A DNA stretch of 41,856 nucleotides, taken from the NCBI RefSeq assembly GCF_003387165.1, contig NZ_QUMW01000002.1, positions 1 to 41,856 of the forward strand, read 5' to 3'. The notes below the pieces were generated by a model. It had not been told where the DNA came from and ran no database searches. It saw nothing but the letters and a program-made list of their open reading frames with translations. The stretch's first letter is position 1. Every line of letters starts with the position of its first letter. Made by a program: the position numbers and the translations under genes. This DNA comes from Jeotgalicoccus halotolerans. GTDB taxonomy: Bacteria > Bacillota > Bacilli > Staphylococcales > Salinicoccaceae. Positions 11,584 through 18,493 of this stretch are shown here, in pieces.

Positions 11584-12675
11584 ATGAATACAAATAACCT
11601 TCATATCATGCCGGAAATCGATAAAAGCCAGGGGCTTGAATTTGGTCTGTATACCCTCGGAGATCATTTACCGAATCCGCATACAGGACAGAGAATTCCT
11701 GCAAGCCAGCGTATTAAAGAAATTATCGAAACGGCTGAGTACGCAGAACAGGCGGGAATTGATACCTTTCAGATCGGTGAATCCCATCAGGATTATTTCG
11801 CGTCTCAGGCTCATCTGATTATTTTATCGGCCATTGCACAAGTGACAAAGCAGATAAAAATTGCTTCAGGCTCAACGATTATCAGTACATCGGACCCGGT
11901 GCGTGTATTTGAAGATGCATCGACAATCGATCTTATTTCAGGCGGACGCATGGAAATTATTGCCGGCCGGGCTTCACGTGTCGGGCTCTATGATTTACTC
12001 GGCTACAGTCTGAATGATTATGAAGCATTGTTTGAAGAAAAGTTTAATCTTCTGTTAAATATAAATGAAAATGAGTATGTGAACTGGCAGGGAGAATTCC
12101 GTGCGCCTTTAAAAAATGCTCATGTCATTCCGCGTCCTGAAAATGATAAGAACGGACTGCCGATTTGGCGGGCGGTCGGAGGTTCAATGGCTTCTGCCCA
12201 TAAAGCAGGTCTCGCGGGAGTGCCGATGTATCAGGCGCACCTCGGCGGGCCGGCTGAAGCCTTTAAGAGCCGTATTGATTTATACAGACAGACGGCGGAA
12301 GAAAGAGGCTACGATGTGTCTAAACTACCTGTAGCGACTGCTGGATTTTTCTTTGCACATGAAGATAAACTTGAAGCATACAGAAAATACTACCCTCATA
12401 TTAATGAAGGCATGAAAAAATCGAACGGTCAGGGCTTCCCGAAGCAGAGCTTTGCCGAGGGTCAGGACTATCGCAGTGTAATTAACGTTGGCGATCCTGA
12501 TCTGATTATTGAGAAAATTCTTTATCAGCATGAATTATTTAATCATGACCGTTATATCGCCCAGCTGGATTTCGGCGGTGTGACACTGGATGATATTAAA
12601 CGTAATATAGACATTATTGGCGAAAAGATACTGCCTGCCATTAAAAAATATACAAAACCACAGGGGGAACAATAA
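11584..12675 (+). CDS. Luciferase-like flavin-dependent monooxygenase (LLM class)
   Basis: A 363-residue bacterial-luciferase-fold TIM-barrel protein. It shows GLYTLGDHLPNP, a GESHQDYF motif, IASGSTIISTSDPVRVFED and LISGGRMEIIAGRASRVGLYD, all typical of FMNH2- or F420-using LLM oxidoreductases. With an FMN reductase gene starting on its last base (TAATG), it is most likely the oxygenase half of a two-component FMNH2-dependent monooxygenase. The substrate cannot be told from sequence. The start is the ATG after GGAG at 11572. It begins the insertion between veg and ispE. Confidence 0.88.
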   Translation: MNTNNLHIMPEIDKSQGLEFGLYTLGDHLPNPHTGQRIPASQRIKEIIETAEYAEQAGIDTFQIGESHQDYFASQAHLIILSAIAQVTKQIKIASGSTIISTSDPVRVFEDASTIDLISGGRMEIIAGRASRVGLYDLLGYSLNDYEALFEEKFNLLLNINENEYVNWQGEFRAPLKNAHVIPRPENDKNGLPIWRAVGGSMASAHKAGLAGVPMYQAHLGGPAEAFKSRIDLYRQTAEERGYDVSKLPVATAGFFFAHEDKLEAYRKYYPHINEGMKKSNGQGFPKQSFAEGQDYRSVINVGDPDLIIEKILYQHELFNHDRYIAQLDFGGVTLDDIKRNIDIIGEKILPAIKKYTKPQGEQ

Positions 12676-13238
12676 TGAAAGCAGTAATCATCAGCGGTTC
12701 AGTCGTCGGGAGCAAAACACGGAAAGCGACGACGGCACTCAGAGAAAAGGTTGAATCATTAAACGTTCACGAAGTTGAATATATCGACTTAAAAGATTAC
12801 GATATGCCGTTCAGCGATGGCAGAAATTATTTGGACTACGGCGGTGCGACAACTGAAGCACTGACTAAAATAATGGAAGCGGATGTCGTATTTATCGGCA
12901 CACCGATATTCCAGGCATCCATACCGGGGCCTTTAAAAAACTTATTTGACTTGCTGCCGCCGGATGCATTACTGAATAAAACCATCGGCATGATTATTAC
13001 TGCGGGCTCACTCAGACATTATCTGGTGGCGGAACAGCAGCTGAAACCGATTTTGTCATATATGAAAGCAAATATTGTTCCGGGATATGTATATATTCTG
13101 GATCAGGACTTCGGCTCAGAAGGAATCGAGAACGATGATATTCTGTTCAGGCTGGGTGCACTCGTGGATAATACATTTAATAATGCAGAAGCACACCAGG
13201 CGGTGCTTGAAAAATTTAACGATTCTTTCGGCTTTTAA
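12675..13238 (+). CDS. NAD(P)H-dependent FMN reductase, partner of the LLM monooxygenase
   Basis: A 187-residue flavodoxin-fold reductase similar in pattern to SsuE. The N-terminal ISGS phosphate loop is at residues 6-9, and GTPIFQASIPGPLKNLFDLLP corresponds to the SsuE-type TPxYxxxxxGxLKxFLDLLP. It is predicted to supply FMNH2 to the upstream oxygenase, with which it shares one base. A bidirectional terminator follows three bases after the stop. Confidence 0.88.
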   Translation: MKAVIISGSVVGSKTRKATTALREKVESLNVHEVEYIDLKDYDMPFSDGRNYLDYGGATTEALTKIMEADVVFIGTPIFQASIPGPLKNLFDLLPPDALLNKTIGMIITAGSLRHYLVAEQQLKPILSYMKANIVPGYVYILDQDFGSEGIENDDILFRLGALVDNTFNNAEAHQAVLEKFNDSFGF

Positions 13239-13240
13239 AT

Positions 13241-13278
13241 AAAAAACCTTTCAGGACAAAGTTCCTGAAAGGTTTTTT
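13241..13278. terminator. Bidirectional terminator between convergent flavin reductases
   Basis: Perfect 16-base inverted repeat (13241-13256 / 13263-13278, six-base loop) ending in T-runs on both strands. It serves the plus-strand pair and the minus-strand reductase. Confidence 0.95.
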
Positions 13279-13285
13279 ATCTGTC

Positions 13286-13849
13286 TTATCTGATTGATTT
13301 AAGTCCGTTAGCCCAGTTAACTGTAGTAGTGATTACAGCTTCAATAGTCGGGTTGTGTATTTCAGCAGGGGCAAATTTAGACATTTCTTCAAAGTCAGTG
13401 AACAGGCTGAATGCACCGAAAGGTCCAACAGTTGCCACATTAAAGTTAGAAAGAATTTGACGCAGTGAAAGTGTTGCAGCAACACCTAAAGTTGAGCCGT
13501 AGCCAACGATTCCTGCTGATTTATTACCGAATTCAGGTCCGATGTAGTCAAGAAGGTTTTTTAGTGCCGGTGAAACAGCTTTATTGTATTCAGGTGTAAC
13601 AAAAATATAACCGTCAAGTGAATCAATTTTAGCTGACCAGTTATTGATTACATCAGAACCGTATTGTTTATTAGCCATTAACGGCGGTAAAGATTCTTTA
13701 AACAATGGTGCTTCGTAATCTTTAATATCTACGATTTCGAATTCAGCACCTGTATCTAATTTTTCAGCAAAGTCTTTAAGCCACTCTGCAACTTGTAAGT
13801 TAACGCGTGAGTCACGTGTACTTCCTGTAACAATACCAATTTTAGTCAT
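13286..13849 (-). CDS. NAD(P)H-dependent FMN reductase / quinone or azo reductase family
   Basis: A 187-residue flavodoxin-like NADPH-dependent FMN reductase: GIVTGSTRDSRVN at the N-terminus (phosphate loop), VTPEYNKAVSPALKNLLDYI (the characteristic PEYN motif) and GIVGYGSTLGVAA. Relatives reduce azo dyes, quinones or chromate. It is only distantly related to the neighbouring reductase at 12675. Ribosome site GGAGGAAT on the minus strand precedes the ATG at 13849. A perfect palindrome 35 bases upstream suggests a repressor site. Confidence 0.88.
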   Translation of the reverse strand: MTKIGIVTGSTRDSRVNLQVAEWLKDFAEKLDTGAEFEIVDIKDYEAPLFKESLPPLMANKQYGSDVINNWSAKIDSLDGYIFVTPEYNKAVSPALKNLLDYIGPEFGNKSAGIVGYGSTLGVAATLSLRQILSNFNVATVGPFGAFSLFTDFEEMSKFAPAEIHNPTIEAVITTTVNWANGLKSIR

Positions 13850-13883
13850 TGTATAATTCCTCCGGGGTGTTCATTTATTATTA

Positions 13884-13900
13884 AGTTACATTTTGTAACT
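13884..13900. promoter_or_regulatory. Candidate operator palindrome upstream of the minus-strand flavin reductase
   Basis: AGTTACATTTTGTAACT is a perfect 7-3-7 inverted repeat. A minus-strand -10-like TATATT lies just upstream at about 13910-13915, so the palindrome would sit at the transcription start. This is a classical position for a MarR/HxlR/TetR-type repressor. The regulator is not identified. Confidence 0.5.
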
Positions 13901-14024
13901 GTTTATTAATATACAGTATTTCGAATTGAAAATAAAGACTTTTGCTTAATCTTTTCAGTGAAATTGTCATGATTACGTTTCCATGGTAAATTTAAAGAGA
14001 TTTCATACGACAGGAGCAATGACA

Positions 14025-14930
14025 ATGGATATAGAAATTCAAAAAATCACGGCCGGTCCGTCTAATGGAAAAATTAAAATGAGGGCCGGCAAAAGTCTTG
14101 CAGTGCAAATACCGTATGAGCTCGCTGAAACTTTTTCCGATACGATGGAGAAGGCAGGTGCCCATGTATTTTCAGGCGGCCTTTTATATTATAAACGGCT
14201 GAATTTAAAAGTGCATATTGAATATTTGAGAAAATGGTACAACAGTCCATTGAAAACAGAAGATTTAATCCGGCAGTTTAATATTACAGACTCCGTATCA
14301 AGCCTGTCAAAGTTGAACCGGACTGAAATTCAGAAACTGACTTATATCCATGCTCTGCTCAGCAATAATCAGTATATAGTTTTTATCGATCCATTTTTAA
14401 ATACAGTTAATGATAACATTCATCTGTTTCATAAAATGAAAGAACAGCTTATTCAGCAAGAGAAATCATTGTTGGTGGCATCGTCGAGACTGGAAGATGC
14501 CTTTATAGTTCAGCCGGATGTTATGAAATTAAGCGACCAGGGGCTCGAGACAGTTGAGACAACAGATAATACTGAAGATAACAGCTCTTCTAATGTGAGC
14601 AAAATTAAAGTGAAAGCACATGATAAAACGATTTTTGTCACTATAGAAGAGATTGAATATCTGGAAAGTCATGATGGTAAAGTATACATTAATCTCGGTT
14701 CGGAGAAATTTATAATGGAATCGACCCTGCAGGGGGCAGAAGAACAGCTCGAAGCTCACGGTTTTTACCGATGCCACCGTTCTTATCTCGTCAATCTTCA
14801 TAAAGTAAAAGAAATTATTACATGGTCTAAAAACACTTATTCTGTCATTATCGATAATTCGGAAAAGTCCAGAATCCCGTTATCCCGAACTAAATTCAAC
14901 GAAATACAGGATAAATTACTAAAATTATAA
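14025..14930 (+). CDS. Degenerate ABC-ATPase-like domain fused to a LytTR DNA-binding domain
   Basis: A 301-residue protein with two parts. Residues 203-301 are a LytTR domain, with the hallmark YRCHRSYLVNLHKVKEI near 248-264. Residues 1-175 follow the ABC-ATPase layout, but catalytic positions are gone. The P-loop region reads AGKSLAVQIPYELAE (21-35), with no GxxxxGKT. The signature zone (about 94-105) lacks LSGGQ. The Walker B zone is YIVFIDPF (117-124), with Pro where the catalytic Glu should be. The H-loop zone is VASSRLEDA, with Ser154 for His. It is therefore predicted not to hydrolyse ATP and to act as a transcription factor. ATG 14025 is chosen because AGGAG at 14012-14016 is eight bases ahead; an in-frame ATG at 13983 lacks a site. 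An ABC-2 permease follows after 12 bases. Confidence 0.85.
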   Translation: MDIEIQKITAGPSNGKIKMRAGKSLAVQIPYELAETFSDTMEKAGAHVFSGGLLYYKRLNLKVHIEYLRKWYNSPLKTEDLIRQFNITDSVSSLSKLNRTEIQKLTYIHALLSNNQYIVFIDPFLNTVNDNIHLFHKMKEQLIQQEKSLLVASSRLEDAFIVQPDVMKLSDQGLETVETTDNTEDNSSSNVSKIKVKAHDKTIFVTIEEIEYLESHDGKVYINLGSEKFIMESTLQGAEEQLEAHGFYRCHRSYLVNLHKVKEIITWSKNTYSVIIDNSEKSRIPLSRTKFNEIQDKLLKL

Positions 14931-14942
14931 AAAGGTGACCTT

Positions 14943-15644
14943 ATGAATCTATTTAAAATACGGGCGACGATATATAGAGATATTAGAGAATATTTTACAA
15001 ACTATGCAGTTCTGACAGTCTTGCTCATGCCTCCGATTATGGCTTTGATGTACAGTACACCGGCACGCAATGTCAGAGAGGATTTGCCGGATGTAATGAT
15101 ATTTATACTCCTCGGGACAGCACTTGCTTCAATAGCAACCAATGTTCCCTTAATGTTATACGCCGAAGAAAATGAACATGATTTATTGAAGCTTGTTACA
15201 CATAATGTATCGGATTTAATGAATGGTATAGCAGGCAGGAGTATACTGGTATTATTTATTACTGCAGCAGTTACTGTTATCTCCCTCCTTATTGCAGGAC
15301 AAGCAGATGTGCTCAGCTGGCCTCTTGTATCAGGATTAAGTATTGCAGCTTTGATATTCCTGAATTTAGGATTAATTGCGGGACTGCTTGCTAAGCTGCA
15401 GTCGACTTCGACTGTTTACGGTGTGGCCGTCTTGTTTTTATTAGGAATGACACCTATTATTGAAACGTTTTTTCTGAATGACAGCCACCTTTTAATGAAA
15501 TTAGCTGAATTCACTCCTGTATATCAATTAATGGCGATACATAATAACGCTGGTGTAATGCCCTACGTTATTATGCTGGTATGGTTAGGTTTGACGACCT
15601 TCTCAGTCTATTTAGCAGTGCTGAAACGTGCTAAAACATTGTAG
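14943..15644 (+). CDS. ABC-2 type transporter permease, copy 1
   Basis: A 233-residue integral membrane protein with about six hydrophobic segments, no signal peptide, and AEENEHD in a cytoplasmic loop after the second segment. It is paralogous to the permease at 16663, sharing (A)EENE.D.L, the central FLN.G. segment, TTS/STS-VY, F..G.TP.IE and the AE..P.YQ motif. It lies 12 bases after the LytTR/pseudo-ATPase gene, with AGGTGA as its ribosome site, so the two are co-transcribed. No intact ATPase is adjacent on this side; it may share the ATPase at 15817. Substrate unknown. Confidence 0.85.
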   Translation: MNLFKIRATIYRDIREYFTNYAVLTVLLMPPIMALMYSTPARNVREDLPDVMIFILLGTALASIATNVPLMLYAEENEHDLLKLVTHNVSDLMNGIAGRSILVLFITAAVTVISLLIAGQADVLSWPLVSGLSIAALIFLNLGLIAGLLAKLQSTSTVYGVAVLFLLGMTPIIETFFLNDSHLLMKLAEFTPVYQLMAIHNNAGVMPYVIMLVWLGLTTFSVYLAVLKRAKTL

Positions 15645-15645
15645 T

Positions 15646-15715
15646 ACAGTTCAGAGCTGTGCTGTACACTTCGGGAATTTAACAGCCCGGCGGATAGATA
15701 TAGTACACAGTTCAA
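15646..15715 (+). promoter_or_regulatory. Two LytTR-box-like repeats between the two transporter halves
   Basis: ACAGTTCAG (15646-15654) fits the published LytTR site pattern [TA][AC][CA]GTTN[AG][TG] at every position. ACAGTTCAA (15707-15715) fits all but the last. Both are preceded by TAGTAC, and their starts are 61 bases apart, near six helical turns. They lie immediately after the LytTR-permease transcript and before the ATPase-permease pair. This is a candidate target of the LytTR protein encoded upstream; binding is inferred. Confidence 0.4.
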
Positions 15716-15733
15716 TATTTATTTCCTACAACT

Positions 15734-15758
15734 CACCGCGATTATATCGCGGTGTTTT
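15734..15758 (+). terminator. Intrinsic terminator between the two transporter units
   Basis: Perfect nine-pair GC-rich stem (CACCGCGAT / ATCGCGGTG) with a TAT loop, then a short T-run. It separates the LytTR-permease unit from the ATPase-permease unit. No strong promoter was seen between it and the ATPase start, so readthrough may matter. Confidence 0.85.
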
Positions 15759-15816
15759 TATTTTGAGTCTAAACTTTAGTTAAGAGAGCGGAAGCAAAAT
15801 AATTGGAGGTAATCAT

Positions 15817-16662
15817 ATGAGCATGATCCAGGTAAACGAACTTGAAAAGTCATTCGGCAGTGAACGCGCCCTGCGCGGTATTACATTTAATGTGGAAGCG
15901 GGACAGATTTTCGGACTGCTTGGCCCGAGCGGTTCGGGGAAGACCACAACTATTAAAATTATGACAGGTGAATTTAAACCGTCGGGCGGAGAGGTGAATG
16001 TTAATAGCTACAACTATAAACAGTTCGCGAAAAATGATTATGTCAGCAGCCTTGGGATTTTATCTGATAAAAGTTCTTTGTATGAAAGACTGACAGTCAA
16101 AGATAATCTGGAGCTGTTCAGAAAACTGTACAATGCGCCGAAAGGGTCAGTTGAAAAAGTACTGAAAGATGTAGGACTCGAAAGTGAAATCGATAAAACT
16201 GTATCCAAGTTATCCAAAGGAATGAAGCAGAGAATTCTTTTATGTAAAGCGGTCATTCACAGACCGGCGATTTTATTTCTCGATGAGCCGACATCAGCAC
16301 TCGATCCGACGACCACTGAAAAAATTCACGACATGCTTGAGGAGCTGCGTGATGAGGGTACGACTATTTTACTCACGACACACAATATGGATGAGGCAAC
16401 ACGTCTATGTGATAAGGTCGCCTTTTTGTATCAGGGAATTATTCAGGATTCAGGGGCGCCATCTGACTTAAGACATAAATACAAGCGCGAGGAAGTCCAT
16501 ATTACTTATAACGACGGCACGATGAAAACAGTGGAGAAAAAAGAGGAAAACAGACAGCTGCTTAATAATGTACTGTTCAGCGAAGAAGTTGCCGATGTCA
16601 GAACAGATTTCCCGACACTTGGAGAAGTGTTTAAAAAAGTAACTGGTAAGGAGCTGGTTTAA
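15817..16662 (+). CDS. ABC transporter ATP-binding protein (BcrA/NatA-like)
   Basis: A 281-residue intact ABC ATPase: Walker A GPSGSGKTT (36-44), signature LSKGM (132-136), Walker B LFLDEP (153-158) and H-loop His189 in LTTHNMDEA. The Q-loop position lacks a glutamine (LGILSDKSSLYERLT), as in some BcrA-like exporters. The C-terminal 60 residues form the accessory domain common in this class. Ribosome site GGAGGT precedes ATG 15817. The permease at 16663 begins directly after the stop, so they form an ABC-2 exporter. It could also energise permease copy 1. Substrate not determinable. Confidence 0.93.
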   Translation: MSMIQVNELEKSFGSERALRGITFNVEAGQIFGLLGPSGSGKTTTIKIMTGEFKPSGGEVNVNSYNYKQFAKNDYVSSLGILSDKSSLYERLTVKDNLELFRKLYNAPKGSVEKVLKDVGLESEIDKTVSKLSKGMKQRILLCKAVIHRPAILFLDEPTSALDPTTTEKIHDMLEELRDEGTTILLTTHNMDEATRLCDKVAFLYQGIIQDSGAPSDLRHKYKREEVHITYNDGTMKTVEKKEENRQLLNNVLFSEEVADVRTDFPTLGEVFKKVTGKELV

Positions 16663-17373
16663 ATGAATATGACAAGAGCGATGGCAATATTTGAAAAAGA
16701 TCTGAAAGAATTTATGAAAAATATGATGCTGTTTACATCGGTGCTGATTCCAATACTGATGGCGGTGTTCTTTTCAAGAGTGGGAATCGGTGCAGGGGCG
16801 GAAGGCGAAATACCGCCGGAAATACTTGGAATTCTTGCAGGAGTCGTCTTTTCTGCCGTAATGTTCAGTGCGGTTATGACGATGATTGCTGAAGAAAACG
16901 AAAAAGATACGTTAAGAGGACTGCTGCAGTCGCCGGCGACAATTATCGATATTATTCTCGGCAAGAGCATGGTGGTGACGCTGATGACAATAATATCACT
17001 CGTTGCTTCAATTATAATTATCGGACCGGAAAACTACTGGACTGTGGAAAATATAATCAGTCTCGTGCTGACAGGACTGTTTTTCCTGAATGTGGGAATA
17101 GGGCTTGGCCTCATTGTGAAATCAGTTGCAACGACATCGGTATATATTATTCCGATTATGTTCATCTTCGGTTTTACACCGTATATTGAAATGCTGGTTT
17201 CAGATGCGGACAGCACAGCGATTAAAATTGCAGAATACTTCCCGATATATCAGCACATGTTTGTACTTGAAGGCAGCGGCGGAGCAATGGAATTTATCAT
17301 TCTGGCTGCCTGGGTCGCGGTGAGCTTTCTGCTTGTGCTGTGGGCATTTAATAAACGTAAAAATGATGAATAA
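16663..17373 (+). CDS. ABC-2 type transporter permease, copy 2
   Basis: A 236-residue six-segment membrane protein paired with the ATPase (no gap; AAGGAG nine bases before the ATG lies inside the ATPase end). Landmarks shared with copy 1 at 14943 are AEENEKDTL after the second segment, FFLNVGIGLGL, TTSVYIIP, FGFTPYIE and AEYFPIYQ. The two permeases therefore arose by duplication. A good terminator follows eight bases after the stop. Confidence 0.88.
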   Translation: MNMTRAMAIFEKDLKEFMKNMMLFTSVLIPILMAVFFSRVGIGAGAEGEIPPEILGILAGVVFSAVMFSAVMTMIAEENEKDTLRGLLQSPATIIDIILGKSMVVTLMTIISLVASIIIIGPENYWTVENIISLVLTGLFFLNVGIGLGLIVKSVATTSVYIIPIMFIFGFTPYIEMLVSDADSTAIKIAEYFPIYQHMFVLEGSGGAMEFIILAAWVAVSFLLVLWAFNKRKNDE

Positions 17374-17381
17374 TATGTAAG

Positions 17382-17414
17382 AGCACCGGAATCCTGCGGG
17401 TCCGGTGCTTTTTT
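17382..17414 (+). terminator. Intrinsic terminator ending the accessory segment
   Basis: Perfect nine-pair stem AGCACCGGA / TCCGGTGCT (17382-17390, 17401-17409) with a ten-base loop and T-run. Downstream the core gene order resumes at ispE. Confidence 0.92.
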
Positions 17415-17585
17415 AATGTATGGACTCCCCAGTTTTCGCAGCGGCGACACCCGCCCGGTAAAACCAGAACACCCTCAAGCTCACTCCTCATGTTAATCTT
17501 TAAAAATACCATCAATATTCACCTTTGTTATATGATAAAATAACACATATATATTTCGAAAAAATCTGGCAAAGGACTATGAACT
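17415..17585. other. Gene-free stretch before ispE with a GC-rich nested inverted repeat
   Basis: No open frame is convincing here. The part from 17425 to 17480 is richer in G+C than its surroundings and holds a nested inverted repeat, GTTTT (17432-17436) with AAAAC (17460-17464) around GGCG (17443-17446) and CGCC (17452-17455). The remainder is A+T-rich and presumably carries the ispE promoter; no box stands out. Confidence 0.35.
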
Positions 17586-18431
17586 ATGCATTATGAAATC
17601 GCACCAGCAAAAATTAATTTAACTCTGGATACGCTGTATAAACGCGATGATGGTTATCACGAGGTCAGCATGGTGATGACAACTGTCGATTTAAACGATA
17701 ATTTATCATTTAAAAAGCGTAGAGACAGAAAAATCATCATTGAATCCGATCATCAGTTTGTGCCGACTGATCGGCGCAATCTTGCCTATCAGGCTGCTCA
17801 GCTGATGATGCGCCGCTACAAAATTAAAACGGGCGTCACGATTAATATCGATAAGCATATTCCAATTGCTGCAGGTCTTGCCGGCGGTTCTGCTGATGCT
17901 GCCGCGACGTTCAGGGGAATGAATGCGCTGTACAAGCTCGGTGTAGGACTGGACGAGCTCGCAGCCTTGTCATCAGAACTCGGGTCCGATATTCCTTTTT
18001 GTGTATACGGAGGCACTGCGCTCGCAACCGGACGCGGCGAGATTATCGAACGGCTGCCAAAACCGCCGCATGCATGGGTGGTGCTGGCAAAACCGTCTGT
18101 CAGTGTGTCTACAAAGACAATTTACGGCGCACTGAAACCTGGAAAGAATAAGCCGGCATCGGGGTTAATGAAAAAAGCAATTATAGACGAGGATTACGAA
18201 CAAATACTCGGAACATTGAAAAATGACCTTGAAGAAGTAACGGTGAAAAAATATCCGCAGGTCAGAAAACTGCTTGGCAATATGAAAGAATCGGGCGCTG
18301 ATGGTGCGCTTATGAGCGGCAGCGGGCCGACTGTGTTTGGCATCGTCAGAAAAGAACGCCAATCTGTCCATCTGTATAACGCAATGATGGGCTGCTGTGC
18401 TGAAGTTTATCGAATAAGATTGCTTGGATAA
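17586..18431 (+). CDS. ispE: IspE-like GHMP kinase (4-diphosphocytidyl-2-C-methyl-D-erythritol kinase family)
   Basis: A 281-residue GHMP kinase with the ATP-binding PIAAGLAGGSADAA at residues 93-106 and a late SGSGPTVFG. In MEP-pathway bacteria IspE phosphorylates CDP-methylerythritol. Staphylococci make isoprenoids by the mevalonate route and nevertheless keep this gene before purR, so the annotated reaction may not apply here. Ribosome site AAAGGA is nine bases before the ATG. purR follows after 62 bases, with its own operator. Confidence 0.92.
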   Translation: MHYEIAPAKINLTLDTLYKRDDGYHEVSMVMTTVDLNDNLSFKKRRDRKIIIESDHQFVPTDRRNLAYQAAQLMMRRYKIKTGVTINIDKHIPIAAGLAGGSADAAATFRGMNALYKLGVGLDELAALSSELGSDIPFCVYGGTALATGRGEIIERLPKPPHAWVVLAKPSVSVSTKTIYGALKPGKNKPASGLMKKAIIDEDYEQILGTLKNDLEEVTVKKYPQVRKLLGNMKESGADGALMSGSGPTVFGIVRKERQSVHLYNAMMGCCAEVYRIRLLG

Positions 18432-18437
18432 GTATTA

Positions 18438-18474
18438 AAATCCGAACTTATATGGTAAAATCAATACCTATAAT
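18438..18474 (+). promoter_or_regulatory. PurBox and promoter of purR
   Basis: AAATCCGAACTTA (18438-18450) matches the PurBox consensus AWWWCCGAACWWT in 12 of 13 positions. A TATAAT lies at 18469-18474, 20 bases before the purR ATG, so the box overlaps the -35 region. This predicts autoregulation of purR. A second, inverted PurBox was looked for and not clearly found. Confidence 0.75.
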
Positions 18475-18493
18475 ACGGTTTAGGAGTTAGACT

